Shown here in pieces: positions 1 through 12,611 of a stretch of DNA of 64,000 nucleotides. Source of the DNA: Chlorophyllum brunneum. Its lineage: Eukaryota; Basidiomycota; Agaricomycetes; Agaricales; Agaricaceae. Each line of letters begins with the position of its first letter. Positions within the stretch are counted from its first letter, which is position 1. The notes under the pieces were generated by a model. That model was given only the letters and a program-made list of their open reading frames with translations, was not told the origin of the DNA and made no database searches. A program made the translations under genes and the position numbers. The stretch covers positions 2,294,001 to 2,358,000 of the forward strand of contig OY756145.1 of the NCBI GenBank assembly GCA_963576785.1, in the 5' to 3' direction.

Positions 1-1919
1 AAACTTACACGAGACCCTTCTTCGCATCGACGCCTTTAATGCCGCTTGTGACTTCCCATTGGCCGGAGGTCAAAAAACGAGGTGCATCGGAGTTCGCAGG
101 GCTGAACAGTGCAATGTGATTATAGCCTTCGGGTGTGGGTACGATATCAAGGTATGCATTAGACCCCGCAGTTGTTAATGCCGTCGGAAGAGGGTATATA
201 TTCTGGTGCTGGTCGTAAAGCGACTATTCAGGTAGAGCTTCGAAAGCGAGTAACGAGAAACTTACATTCTCTATCCACCCATCATCTCCTTCTTCACCAG
301 CTTTCCCAAGCTTTCTTATTACGTGTCCATAGGTTCTGGAATGAGTGTCGGCGGCATCAAGGTTGAAGAGAATGATGCTTCCGTCATCCGCATTTCGATT
401 AACTTCCTTCAGGAGTAGAGTTGCATTCCCGACCCAGGCGACTTCTGAAATAATGCCATTGTTTGCAGGTTTACGATTCTCCCAATCCAAAGTCAAAGTT
501 GCACGTTCGATGGATAACTCTGGCGTCGTCGAAGCCTTGGCATCTTCGAGGTAGAGGCCGAGGTCGAATACATGGACAAATACTAGGGGATTGGGGTAGC
601 CAGGTTTAGGATATCTCATGACGACATCAGTGGTATACGGAATGACTGCGTCTGAGTCCTCTGTTGGGTTATAAATTGGGAAGGAAAACTCGGGAACAAG
701 CGTTTCGTCAAAAGCCAGGAATGCAACCTTATTGGAATCCGGTGACCACCAGAGGGCAAAATCATCTTCAAAAACCTCTTCCTCGTAGACCCAATCAGGA
801 ACACCGTGAAATAGGGATGTATTTCCCGACGTTGTTATACGAATAGGTTTAGTGCTCAGCCTACGGGTTTGATCAATCCACCGCCCATCGGATCCTGGGA
901 TGAATGCTTACGAGGCATCCGGTAAGACGTAGATATCATTCTCTGTCACGTAGGCAATGGCGCTGCCTGTGGGCGACCAGGTCGCATAAGCCGTTTTTGA
1001 TGGATCAGTTGGTGAAATAATTGGATGTGTGGTCTTCGCCTGGATATCATGGACATAGTAGTTCCCAAAGTTGGAATGACGCCATTGCTGGAACGCACGA
1101 CGTGAGTACCACTGCAGTACAGAAACATCGTAGTTTCGCCCAACCTTTTTCCCGTCGGCTTTGAGGAGAAGACGTGTCATGTCTGCTGAAAGTTGCCATT
1201 GATAATAGCCAAGTGGCTGTCCATGCTCCTACAGGATAAATTAGAGCTTTTGTTATTTCAGTTCTTGAAGCATACATCTTTAATTTCACTGTTCGCAACA
1301 AGCTCCCTGGTGGTATTCGTTTTCAGATCAACTAGCTGGATAGAATCATTTTCTTGGATTGCATATACACCATCACCGGCTGGTCAAAAGGTATATCAGC
1401 CTTGAAATGCGATAGAAAGGGCAGACATTGCTACTCACCCTCTGGAACCCATCGAAGGCCTCTCCTCATAGGGACAAAGGTACCGTTGAACATATGGTCC
1501 ATGGTAATCTTCTTGACACCTGGAGAGTGGTACGTCGCGCTGCCGGCATAAGAATACGCAGCAATTATGCCTATTAGAGTTGCAAAGGATACCAGACCCA
1601 GCAGAATATAAAGCACGAGCTTCAGCCCCGCCCGCCGCTGTCGTGATACTCCTTCAACGTGCATACACCCATACCTTGACCGATCACGCACCTCTTTGGT
1701 TGGAGATGAAGTTCCTGACCTCCTTCCTCCAGCATCACCGCGTTCCACAAGGCCGGGAGAGGAGTGGCCGTCCTTCTCAAGTAACGAATCCTGATCGGAA
1801 GCCCCGTCGTACACGTTGTCACCATAATAGGGTAAAGCAGCAGTGCTGTGAGTCTGGGTAACTTTTATGGGAGTGTCAGTATCGTCCTGAGAGACGGCTT
1901 GGTATGTATCGGGCGCCAT
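1..1919 (-). CDS. Dipeptidyl aminopeptidase, type II membrane (DPP IV / STE13 / DAP2-like), 3' part beyond left edge
   Basis: Family role: serine exopeptidases (S9B) of the Golgi or vacuole that remove N-terminal X-Pro or X-Ala dipeptides. Seen: a cytosolic N-terminus of about 90 residues starting MAPDTYQAVSQDD; one membrane helix (LVLYILLGLVSFATLIGIIA); then the lumenal beta-propeller start with KKITMDHMFNGTFVPMRRGL. Later exons give SKTAYATWSPTGSAIAYVTE, YPKPGYPNPLVFVHVFDL, and near the edge AYLDIVPTPEGYNHIALF and SGQWEVTSGIKGVDAKKG, all typical propeller blades. The first ATG of the open frame is at 1919; the frame stays open further upstream but without an ATG. The last visible exon ends at about base 9 at a GT donor. 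The alpha/beta-hydrolase domain with the catalytic Ser-Asp-His is therefore outside the window, so activity cannot be judged. It is divergent to SYS1. Confidence 0.88.
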
Positions 1920-2094
1920 TTGACGTCGTTGCACCCCGCCGTGAGTGGTGTTGGTCTACGTAGAGGAAGAAATGTGCGAAGAGTCCGACACCGCCATCTA
2001 CAAGGACAGGGACCAGACGCCTAACCAAATGCGGAAGTTGAACCGACGCACCTGTCTACTACAACCATATTGCATGAATTCATGACCCAAAGGC
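1920..2094. promoter_or_regulatory. Shared divergent promoter, dipeptidyl aminopeptidase / SYS1
   Basis: Only 175 bp separate the two start codons, which face away from each other, so both genes must share this regulatory space. I see no clear TATA box. Inferred from gene layout only. Confidence 0.45.
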
Positions 2095-2899
2095 ATGGCT
2101 CCCCAGAAACCGAACGCGACCAATAGTAATTGGGATCCAACGCTACTGATATCCCAGGTGAGGCCCGTCACACACTATTGGTATTTGATACTGAATGCTT
2201 TAGATTGTTTCAATACAAAGCCTACATTATTTGACACTATCGTTCTTCGTGGTCCCACTACTGACCATTTTCGCTGAACAAACGTCCTTGGCATATGAAG
2301 GAGGTGCTGCGAGTGTTGGTGAGCATCATACCAATAGATCCAAGCCGGAGCTGACGTTTACTGCTTAGGTATGGTGATGGACTGGCGAGAATTGGCCGGG
2401 AAACCGACCATCCGTGGGCTGAACGGAACCTCATATGGCTATGCGTGGAGTGGAGGCAAAAAGATTGGGATTGGCTGGAAAGACGACCAATGGAGCGGCC
2501 GGACAGATCCACTGAGAGCTTGGATTATTGCGATTTGTTGGCTCCTTGCTTGCGGAGCGGAGTACGTTCACTCGTTTGTGCCCTGCAGAATGAATCACTT
2601 ACTAGAGTCGCAGCATCTACTATCTATACATCCTAGTTCGACGGCCCCGTCTCATCCTCGACTTCGCTCTAACCCTCGTCTTCAACCACATCGTCTTGAC
2701 GATTTACTATTCTGCATCCATACCGACATCCCTTTTCTTCTGGTTGGTTATGTTTGGAGGTGCTGCGATGATCATCGTCGTTGCGGAACACCTTTGTGTC
2801 AAACGTGAGATGAAGGAAGGCTTGAACATCGCCTCTGCTCCGGATGACGAGGAGGCTGACGGCCTGGAGCTGGGAGGTTTGCTCCAACGAAGAGACTGA
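2095..2899 (+). CDS. SYS1: SYS1 family Golgi membrane protein
   Basis: SYS1 is a four-helix Golgi protein that recruits the Arl3/ARFRP1 GTPase and supports endosome-to-Golgi traffic. Four exons join cleanly with introns at 2158-2203, 2319-2368 and 2562-2607. The joined protein starts MAPQKPNATNSNWDPTLLIS (the family's WDP...L.SQI motif), then IVSIQSLHYLTLSFFVVPLL (helix 1), a longer-than-animal loop, DPLRAWIIAICWLLACGAD (helix 2), LILDFALTLVFNHIVLTIYY (helix 3), and FFWLVMFGGAAMIIVVAEHL followed by CVKREMKEGLNI. The last part matches the conserved E-x-L-C-x-R-x-E-x-K-E tail. The third intron uses the acceptor ending AGAG at 2607; the later TAG at 2636 would break the frame. The acidic C-terminus ends LGGLLQRRD. 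Confidence 0.9.
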
Positions 2900-5490
2900 C
2901 TTGATGATAGAAGCTAGGGTGAGCCTGTCTTTCTTATGCATCTACCTAACTGAACCTTTCTATAGTATGACGACATTATTTACGCCATGATACTGCCTGT
3001 ACATTGCAATCCTAATTCAAGTCCGAAGACATTCCGCGAGGTTCATGGACGAGAAAATCTGAATTCTGATGAATACTCAAGCAGAACTAATGCGACTACA
3101 TGACCGCCATAAGCTCATAACCTTACTGATCGTGTGGGCTATCCTTCGGGTCCGCCAGTCGAGCATTACCTACTTCCGGTCAACCGGAACTGGCATAAGC
3201 TGGGAGTAAGGGGTGGTGCACTTTCAGGACATACTATTTAATAATTCAGTGTGTTACACGCCAGTACTCTTCCTTGTTGTTCACATATGTACTGATCCTC
3301 ATTCCATTCATCACCAATTTACGAAACAACTCAGAGAAATCCATGTCGGTGTTCGATGTGGTGCACTTGGCCGTGTTTGTACATAGTTGTAATGGTTTCT
3401 GCGTTGCTCCCATCTCTCCATTTGAGGTGCCGACAAGAACCTAGAGTGCCGAACTTCACACCATGTTCACCATTATAACCATTGTATCCCATCCAGTGCG
3501 TGCTGTCAATCTCTCCCTGGTGGCGTATGCGCCAAAGCCCCCACAAGAACCTACCGCTAGGGCTCCGTCCAGGCGACGATCAACGAGACGTTCTTGAATG
3601 AAGTCATATGTCCAGAGAGCGATCACAAGCAGCATAATTACCTGACACTATTTATCCTTTCTCGCTTTCAGGCGTCCTCGGAGGTATGCTTGATTGTCGA
3701 GCGAAATAGACCCCGCTTTGAAATTTGAGCCACCATGTGTACCTCGCGTGAGTATGTTGGGGTCGCTTCATAGTCCCGTGGCCAGCCCCAAAGCGGGGGT
3801 AATAGGGGAGTAATACAAGAAAAGCACTGCGGAATCTGAGGATTCGATTCCAAGGCAACTCCAAATGGTCTTGGAATGATATGATCGTCCGAAGAGCTAA
3901 GCAATGGAAAATGCTGTTACTGTATCATTCAGAAGACTCGTATGCTGTTGAACTTGAAGGCTGATGGGAGTTCTGGAAACTGACAATATCCTTCTCGTGG
4001 CATTTCTCCGAGAGCGGATTTAGCATACCATGAAAGACTATATACGACGCGCAGGTTCCGAAGCGCATCGGGATCCACCAGAAATATAACCCCAAAAAAA
4101 AGCTGCCTATAAGTATTATGTGCCTCTTCTTGTGGATGAGATCCCCCACGTGTCAAGAATTTAATGTCCATCATTGCAATGGGGCCTAGGTCTGTGGTTC
4201 CAAGCGTGCACCTGGAATCCGAAGGGGTGTTTCGTCTCAGGCATCTGCTATTTCTCAGAGTCCGGAGGTCATGGGACTAAATCCTCGGATATTATTTACG
4301 ATTCCTTGGGATTGCGGGGCCACGGATGAAGGAATCGCGCAAGCTGGAGGCGGCTGGTTGTGGACTCGAGTAGGGAATTGTGGATCCATATCAGATCCAA
4401 CGTATCAGCAAACGTCGCTTTGAGAGACGAAACTGAGTGTGGTTTGCCGGACCGATCCTGTACGTTATCCATTTCAGCGCTTATGCGACGTTGCTTGACT
4501 TTGGTCGAACCCTTACGGGGCGGGCAGTGGTAGACATAGCTCGTTTCGTATCTGGTACTGTGGAGATTTATACAGGGACTGTGGCAATTGGTCAGTGGCA
4601 TACCCAACCTCTGTCAGCTACGCTCCTTGAGAGAAAAGTAATAAGGTTTGGTGATAGCAACTATTGAATTGATTCAATAGCATGGGGGTTTTGCAAGCTA
4701 GGGTTTGATTAAGTTCGTGACTGGGTTCCTCTCCACGCCCACCAAAGATCCAGCAGAGAAATCCGGATCCAGTCGTTTTGTGTTTACTTCCGAGAGTCAG
4801 TCTCTCAGAACACAGCTGTCTTTCTTGGCCAGTCGTTGCGTGACTAGAGTTCACTTTATAATCTTTGGCAGGGAGTTCAAGCTGTGTAGAAGACAATGTT
4901 GTTAAGCAGCCCTCAGATTGTGATGGAAAGATATAGCCCCGGAGTCGTCGGATGCACAGCTTGATTTGACATTTCCGCCATTTGTCGCCATTTATCTGTA
5001 TTACGGCGCTCTGGATCTTTTCGAAGAATCTCCGAAAACACCGAGACATTGCAGGCTTTGTGCTGTGGTCCAACGTTTACAGTCCATGACTGCGATATGC
5101 TGGCAATCAAGGGTGAGAACACTAAATGTCCGCTTGACTTCCCCAAGGTCGGGATCTTGCGCCGCGTGCCAAGATCGACTACAGTTTCCAAAACGTGGGA
5201 CGTAAGACCGGCGGGTGGTGTGAAGAAACACCGACAGCCCTGGGAGCCAAGTTAGGAGCAGCACCTGGTGCACTCTAAGCTAGGTAACAATAAGGAGACG
5301 TAGGACCGTCGTACGAAGCAGCTCGGCCTCAAGAAAGGTATATAGAGCATATCTCCTGATGGGATTCCAGCACCGCCAGGAGTCACACGTATATTTACGG
5401 CTCTAATCGGGGATTGAGTCCCAAAAAGCACTTGACTTCGTACGCGCTACCCTGCTTCTATACACCGGACATGAGGCGCTTATAGCTCCA
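2900..5490. other. Gene-poor stretch
   Basis: About 2.6 kb between SYS1 and the BCS1-like gene. It holds only short overlapping open frames on both strands, without recognisable motifs, signal peptides or consistent exon joins. I see no inverted repeats long enough to call a mobile element. Confidence 0.5.
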
Positions 5491-5497
5491 TATAAGG
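5491..5497 (+). promoter_or_regulatory. TATA-like box of the BCS1-like gene
   Basis: TATAAGG lies 64 bp upstream of the ATG at 5561, within the usual distance for a TATA element in a fungal gene with a short leader. Position and match only. Confidence 0.35.
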
Positions 5498-5560
5498 CCA
5501 ACGCGTCCGTAACACCAACTGGTTCCTTTTCTCCCCCTTCGGCTTTCGTCACCCTCCACT

Positions 5561-8466
5561 ATGGATTCACTCAAAAGCTTACTTTCTCCCTTGAGCATGG
5601 GCACTGGTGCAATCCAGGACACATTGGTGGGTCCTTGTGGATGACTACTTGAACAGCTTTGTTCACTCAGAGCCAACAGAAGCTCGTAGTCATCGGGGGC
5701 ACAGTGGAGACCGCTCGCCGAGCTTCAATGTCGGCTTGGAATGGGTTTGTTGATTGTGCGTCTCCGATCCATTTGCTATTACTTGTTGAATTAAGTTCTC
5801 CCAAGCCTTCTTCCTAACAGCTCACTTCAGCCAAGAAGACTACCCCTATGACTGGTCCGTCGATTCGTTCCTCAGTGCATATATTCATCATATCTGATCG
5901 TGTGTTGACAGGATTATGCACTGGCTGTCGAAAGTAGGTCAAGTCAACTGAAGCACATACAGTATTTATAGTTACTAAATATGACTCAGCAACCCGCCTG
6001 GGGACGCAGCAGGGAGTTTGACATCACTACCCGTGCATTGACTCGTGGTGGTATCATCCAGAGTACGACAGGAGATTTGGACGACGGAGATGAAGATGAG
6101 CCTCTGGTACATGGCAAGAAGAAGCGCAAGGTTACTTTTATTCCTAGCCTAGGTGGGCTTCCCGAAAATCTCCGTCATTTTGGTAATTGAACTCTACCAT
6201 AAAGATACAACACATACTATCTATTACCGTGGTCACTGGCTCAGAGTATGTCTTTTTACTTTCAAATTCTATGCATCTCTTGGTTCATGGTATGTGCTCA
6301 GATTACGAGGACGAAGCGTTACCCCGACCACGGAGGTTATTCGCTCAAGATCAGGTAGGGCGCCTTTCTCATTCGGCCCCACTGGAATAGCTGACAGTTT
6401 CCCAGTGTCGTGGCCCGCAACAATGACATATTAAAGAAGCTTGTGCTAGAAGCGAAGCGCGAGTATGAGAAAGATGCCGAACACCGAGTTCATATATTCC
6501 TCGCTGATACGTAAGTGCAAAGACTCTGAAATATGTCTTAATAATCGGCTAAATATTTCGATAATAGGTCCTACGGCATCTGGCGTTGGAATGGTGCGCG
6601 GCAAAAGCGTCCGATGAGCTCAATTGTTCTTCAGCCCGGTGTGAAAGACATGATTCTGACGGACTGCAAAGATTTCCTTGCATCAGAGGAATGGTAAGTC
6701 CCCACGTCCTGTAACCTTCCTCCAATTATTCTCATAGAGGTGATGCTACAGGTACGCCGAGAGGGGTATGCCAACAGCAAATTGGACTTCGATGTCTGTG
6801 CTTAACTTCATTAACAGGAATACCTTTCCGAAGAGGCTATCTATTACATGGTGTTCCTGGAAGGTATATATCACGTTACAGACTTTGAGGAGCGTAATCT
6901 CATGCCAAGTATAGCGGGAAGACATCTTTAATCCATTCATTGGCTGGTGAGCTTGGTCTTGACATTTATGTCGTTTCCCTGTCGTCAAAGGGGTAAGGCT
7001 TAGTCTTTTCTACTTTAATTCCAAACTTACAAGGCATTTCCAGCATGAGTGATAATATGTTGACAACTTTAATGGGCAATGTCCCTTCGAGGTAAAGCCG
7101 AATTCAATCTTCTTCAACTCGGTAATGACGATTTATTACCCAGATGTATACTCCTTTTGGAGGATCTTGATGCTGCGTTTACACGGTCTGTTTCTCGTGA
7201 TTCGACATCAACGGGGACGCCCACTGTGTCTTCCACCTCTACCAAGAATAGTAAAGATAATTCCGATGGTTCTACATTGAGTTTGAGTGGACTTTTGAAC
7301 AGTTTGGATGGTGTCGCCGCCGCTGAAGGCCGGTATGTTCTATCACAATCTTCGACGGCCTTGCGCTAATGACGCTATATTTCATTAGCCTTCTATTTGC
7401 CACCACTAACCATATTGAACGCTTGGATCCCGCCTTGAGTCGTCCAGGTCGCATGGATGTATGGATCAATTTCACCCACGCTACCAGGTGGCAGGCGGAA
7501 GGTCTTTTCAAATGTTTCTTCCCTTGCAAGCCCCCTCCAGATATTGTGGAGCCGACTGAAGGTAGTGGGCAAGACACCTCACAAAGGAACCTCCCTCTAC
7601 CCAAGCGCAAGCGTACTCATATCGTTCCCTTGTTGTCAGAAGAAGAGATCTCAGATTTAGCGAAGAAGTTCGCTGACCAAATACCCGAGGATGAAATGAG
7701 CGTGAGCTGAAAACATGCTGCTTGTTAGTGTCATCGCTAAATTCGGGTACAGGTTGCTAGCTTGCAGGGCTACTTGCTCAAGAACAAGACCCGTCCACGG
7801 GAGTGCGTCGAAGATGTAGCCGCTTGGGTTATCCAGGAACGCGAAACGAGGGAGAAGTTGAAGAAAGAAAAGGCTGAGGTGATAGTCTGTGGTGCTTTCT
7901 TCTGGATCATTGCTCACAATCCAGCTAGCTCGAGGCCAAAGAGAAGGCTGAAGCCGAGAAGGCCAAGAAAGAGGTGAGTGTGAGGTGATCGCCTATACGC
8001 CTACTTTTCTGACGTTTCGCCTACAGGTAGCCGAGAAGGAAGCCAAAGAGGTAACCGCACTGTTTGGCATGCGAGGATCACCTGTCTAACCTACCCTTTA
8101 AATAGTCCAAGACCAAAGACGAGAAGGAGGGCAAGGAGGCGAAAGACGTTTGTTACTGCTTTTATACCTGCTCGTCATCTAATCACGTCCTACCAGAAAA
8201 CCGAGAAAGAGAAGGCCCGCAAACTCAAGAAACGTGTAGATGCCATCAAGGCCGAAGCCGTGGCAGAAGATACTAAATCGTCGAGTAGCTCATCCGAAAC
8301 TGATAATAGCACTGGTGCTGACGCTGACTCGGAGGAGAGCATAACTTCCGAGGAGGAGACCGACAAGAAGGGGTCAGATACCACCGTAGATTCCAAGGAG
8401 AAGTGGGTTGCTGTAAAGTCACAATCCACAGGAACACAGACCGCACCGGAAGAGCCCGCGTCGTAA
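5561..8466 (+). CDS. BCS1-like AAA ATPase with charged C-terminal tail
   Basis: BCS1 is the mitochondrial inner-membrane AAA ATPase that moves the folded Rieske protein into complex III; mushrooms carry several BCS1-like paralogs. Seen in order: N-terminus MDSLKSLLSPLSMGTGAIQD with a hydrophobic stretch after it; the BCS1 N-domain signature AHFSQEDYPYDWIMHWLSK then SREFDITTRALTRGG; Walker A GVPGSGKTS, interrupted by an intron between PG and GK; Walker B CILLLEDLDAAF; sensor FATTNHIERLDPALSRPGRM with the arginine finger region. The last ~150 residues form a Lys/Glu-rich, then Ser/acidic, tail built partly from three tiny phase-0 exons (7929-7973, 8027-8050, 8106-8147), ending APEEPAS. The yeast protein lacks such a tail, so a role other than Rieske export is possible. 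It is convergent with VPS1. Confidence 0.85.
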
Positions 8467-8799
8467 ATTCCGGACTGTTGACTGAATCATGTCGATTCTT
8501 GGAGCTCTGAAGAGCTACCTGGCCTTGGGCCCATTCGCGACCATCCTATACACGGCTGCTGTTCCGTACGTTCGAGCTTCGGTTGTTTTCTTGTGTCCGT
8601 CGATGATCCAGACTTACATAGATGGGATGCCTCGGTGTTCAGTAGTTATGCATCAGGTTTATTGTATATGTTGGTATCTTCAGTGTTTCAATATATACAT
8701 TGCTTCAACATACTCAGAGCTAGTCAAAGTTGGGATTATATCGTAGGAAATCATACTGGTCCTAAAGTAACATGCGAATCTACTACGTCTAGAGATTGT
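8467..8799. other. Convergent intergenic region
   Basis: This 333-bp stretch between the stop codons of the BCS1-like gene and VPS1 should hold both 3' ends. No gene or repeat is seen in it. Confidence 0.5.
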
Positions 8800-11792
8800 C
8801 TATGATGATTTGATACTAACGTCGGAAAGGGTCTTGAACGCTTCTTTGTATGCGTCCAACAGAGCCTTCACCCTTGTCCGCTCGGCCACCAGTGCTTCAT
8901 CCTCATTCAGTAGGTCAGCAAAAAGGTCGGGTTTGTAAAGCGATGCAACGAGGCGATTTTGAACGTGTTGAGAGGTATGGCTGACGAGGAAGTGCATGAT
9001 GGCCTTTGGTATCAGGTCTTGAATGCTCTGACGAACGATATTGAAGTAGGAAGTGATGAGGGAACGGATAAGGCTAGTCTCCATTTCTTCCCGTGCAGTC
9101 AGATGCGAACCATCTAAGGGTGCCTGTATGGAGATCATTATAACAGAGTAGCAGCTCTTCAAACGGGGATACTTACAGCCTCAATATGCTTTCCTAAGCT
9201 CTTCATATCAAATGCAGCACTATTCCCATCCAAGCCTCTTTTGCCTGCCATAAGTCCAGTAGAAAGCGACGAGTCTGCACCAGAAACATCCCGTCCAATC
9301 GGGACAATTCCGCTCTCAGATGCACCCACCGCATTTGACCTCTCCAGACTTGAGCCTGCAATTGGTCCTGGGCCATTTTGCCCAAAGAAGTAATTCAAGA
9401 ACGTTTCGCGTGCACTAGGAGGTGAACCGCTGGTGCCCCCATTAGTGCCGAGTGCCGAGGCGGGACGTTGGTGAGCTTGTGAAGTACGATGTTGGCGTGT
9501 TTTTGACGAAGGGCGTTTACCAGAACTGGTATTGGTGGAATTAGGATTGGTGGAGTTAATGGCGATGGTTGAGGATATTGAGCCCGTTGTGCGTGCACGA
9601 TCATGGTGTGATCCAGAGGTACTACGACTTTCACGGGGTGGGAAGAGGCTGTTGGTGGGAGTATTGGTGTCATCAGAGAATTCTTCGTCAATGTCTTCTA
9701 CAGGTGTTACGCGTCCGTTCAAACGTTCCGTTGAGGTCGGCTGTGCAAAAACCATTAAACAAGGAGCCCACAATGGAGTAAAAATGAAACCTACGCGAGG
9801 AAGTACACGAGGTTTCGAAGATGCTGGTGTTCGTTGTGAAGCAGCTGCGGAACCACTGATGAACGCAGGGTGGTTGGTGTTGATGTATGCAGCTTGGATC
9901 TCGATCAAGCTTTGTGCATAGTCTGAAGTAGGTCCGAGTCGCTCTCGAAGAAGCTCCGATACGACTTCAATGAGCTGTGCATGCAACCTCGGGAATCGTT
10001 GAAGTTCCTGAAAAAAGAGCGTTGAGGGTGTAGCTCCGGGCCGATAGGTAAACGGAAATTTTACAGCACTCGTGCAGTTGTGGCAAATTTTCACCAGCTC
10101 CTCATACACCAACTCCACGCACCGCAGGCTCGGGGCTTCGAGCAATTTAATTTGTGGCTTTACGAGTAAGTCAAACGCAACCTCGGGCACGAAAAGACTC
10201 GGTCTGGGACCCGTTGAGTTACGAATTGCGGTTCGGATATCCTGGTTATCTAGATTATGCGTAGCATCGATGGAAGCCAAAGCTTGACCAAATACGTCGT
10301 TGAAAATGTAATATATCCGTGCGCCGCCGGAGAGCTCTTTGGTGGAGATGTCAACTTTGGTACCCTCGATCGATGAAATGAAGTCCCGAGCAAACTGGGT
10401 CATCAGCCGTAGAATCAAGGATCCTTGCTATAGCGGGTTTCAATGATTTTGACGACGAAATGTACAAGAAAGGAATGTTACCTGATTCTTGTCACCGAAG
10501 ATGGCAGCGTCCCCGAATGAATTCAGCTCCTGTTGAGCTTGGCCCATTAGGGTATTCAGCCTAGCTTTCATATCTGGCAGTTTGTCACGAATATGGTTCA
10601 TCAACACCTGACGAAAGAGCATTATAAGCTCTGGATGTAGATATTGTAAGTAACTGAACTTACTTGGTTCAAAGTCTTGGCTAAGTATCGCGTGCCATTC
10701 TTATGTGCAATATTGCGATACGCGGGGTGATTGCGGAAGAACTCAGCCTCACTCTCAAGAGCGTCTGTCATACTCTTCTCGACATTAATATCCTGCTGGC
10801 TGCGATTGACGACACCAATGAAACCAAGTTTGAGGGGGTAGACGCGTCCAGTAAGAATATCCAATGCATTGGTGCCAGCATCCATTAAGTCTAGTTTTGT
10901 CAAGACGCCAATTGTACGGCGGCCTTGGGGGTCCACAGAACGCGCGAGTTTAAGGGAGTCGGAATTTGCGAGGTCGACATTGGCAGCGGAGACAGCAAGA
11001 ATGACACTGAATAGGTATTAATAGACGCCCATATGATTGCCTGTAGCAGAACGCACCTGTTGGGCTTTGAGATATACTCAATGACAAGATTTCGGATCTG
11101 TTTCTCGATGTCGCTGGGTTGGTCGCCAACAGGGATCTGAAGGAAAGATGGGACACCTCGTAGAATCGGAAATGCCAATTTCCTACCTTGGTCAGACCCG
11201 GCAGATCCACCAAAGTGAGATCCAGGACATTGGGGCTGTATATCCGCAGAGATATGGGCAGCTTGCTTATTCCCTTATTTTGTCCGGCCACCCGGTACGT
11301 CTCCTGTTCAATCTCTTTCCGAATCTCATTAAAATCGGTGAAACGTTTGTCAATGTGCAGGAACTGTCCCCATTCCGTATATGGTTGTGCATTGGGTGAT
11401 GGTTCAGTGGGGATGGGTGTATGAATGAGCTGGAGTACAAGCGGTCTCCGGGTTACAATTCCCTGGCCCCGAGGAAGAAAGTCCTTTCCGACAATCCTGG
11501 AAGGTAAAACACGAAATTAGTGGCCAGAGTCACGAACACGGTAGCCGTTGTGCTCACGTCTCTAAGACACTTGATTTTCCGGCGGATTGGCTGCCGACCT
11601 TGGAGCAAATTTCAAATCAACTTCGACAGTACCAGAAAGACGACGACATACAACGACGAGTTGTGGCATGTCCAGCTCCCCACCTGTTACTAGAATATTC
11701 ACAAGTGGTTCCCTATAGGGATAATTAGCCGTACCTAGGTTGCTGAATGTGTCCTGGAGCTTGTTCACGAGTCTGATGAGATCCTGGTCCAT
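8800..11792 (-). CDS. VPS1: Dynamin-related GTPase VPS1
   Basis: VPS1 drives membrane scission in Golgi-to-vacuole sorting, endocytic recycling and peroxisome division. The start [20 protein letters not shown] is typical of the family. GTPase motifs: G1 [14 protein letters not shown], assembled over introns; the TRRPLVLQL switch; G3 [10 protein letters not shown]4 [15 protein letters not shown]5 VVNRSQQDI. The middle/stalk domain follows ([54 protein letters not shown]). Next comes a Ser/Thr/Gly-rich linker with [13 protein letters not shown], corresponding to the variable insert B. Last is the GTPase effector domain ([29 protein letters not shown]) ending [10 protein letters not shown]. There is no PH or proline-rich domain, as expected for VPS1 rather than classical dynamin. 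Numerous introns, all with consistent joins where checked. Confidence 0.94.
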
Positions 11793-12173
11793 GACTGCTA
11801 GAATACAGGTTGTATTTTACGGCCTCGAGGTCCTGGTGTCGCGAAGAGGGTGGGTGGAGTCCCGCGCGAGAGAAGTTGCGGGCGCGTCAGTTCAGGCCAA
11901 ATCCACCTGCCAATCCCTTCACCAACACGTTTGTTTGACCCTGTTATGATCAGACGCCTCCGAGCTCAGGAGACCAAAATCAGCCATGATACTTCCACAC
12001 TTCCACTCCCGGTAGTCGACAACAGTGATCAATTGAATGCCTCACATCATGCTGTACTGTAAACATATTTCTCGCTGTTTACTTGCGAACCCGTGGTCAC
12101 CGCCCTTGAATTCGGTTGAAACGAGATCACCAATTCCTTCATGGGGGTCGCCTCAGCTTCCAATACACATATA
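11793..12173. other. Upstream region of VPS1
   Basis: This stretch of 381 bp lies upstream of VPS1. It probably holds the VPS1 promoter; no motif or gene is recognised. Confidence 0.4.
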
Positions 12174-12536
12174 TCAACCGGGTTTCATCAGCAAAGCTCT
12201 TTTGGCTCCCGGATGTGCCGCTGCGGCATTTCTGCTCGCCTCTTCTTGGTAGGGGATCACAAACATTTCATCTACATCCGGCCACTTTTTCGCGGCCATC
12301 GGCGGTTTCCTGGTGTCTTGCAAGGCCAGATAGTACCATCTCGTCCACAATACACGCGCATTACTCAACTTTAACAGGCCAACCCGGGAAAGCTGTGAAT
12401 CGCCATCCTCTGTCCTCCCGCTTTTGGCAAGTCGTAAATCTAAGAAGCACCACAAGATCCTGCTTGTAGGTTCCCAGCCCTTTCGATCTATCGGGGCCCC
12501 GGAATGCTCTTTTCGCATGCATGCGTCCAGTATCAC
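12174..12536 (-). CDS. Possible small hypothetical protein
   Basis: An open frame ends with NARVLWTRWYYLALQDTRKP, then PPMAAKKWPDVDEMFVIPYQ, then EEASRNAAAAHPGAKRALLM. The C-terminal ~65 residues have coding-like composition, with an aromatic/basic segment followed by an acidic, alanine-rich tail. I do not recognise the family. The true 5' end is unclear: the MILDAC... start may be wrong and a short 5' exon may be spliced on. It could be a small mitochondrial or membrane-associated protein, but nothing proves it. It lies between VPS1 and the membrane-protein array. Confidence 0.3.
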   Translation of the reverse strand: MILDACMRKEHSGAPIDRKGWEPTSRILWCFLDLRLAKSGRTEDGDSQLSRVGLLKLSNARVLWTRWYYLALQDTRKPPMAAKKWPDVDEMFVIPYQEEASRNAAAAHPGAKRALLMKPG

Positions 12537-12611
12537 CTCAACAGCCTTGTGCGAAATATAAGTTTTGCCGATGCACTAATGTCGTGGCGTAACCCTCTTT
12601 CCCTCGATCAT

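Noticed and set aside
2158..2277. Open frame continuing SYS1 exon 1 (VRPVTHYWYLILNALDCFNT)
   Set aside because: It is read-through into the intron at 2158-2203; splicing restores the SYS1 protein.
8260..8466. Ser/Asp/Glu-rich frame as a separate small gene
   Set aside because: It is the last exon of the BCS1-like gene, in phase with the preceding K/E-rich exons.
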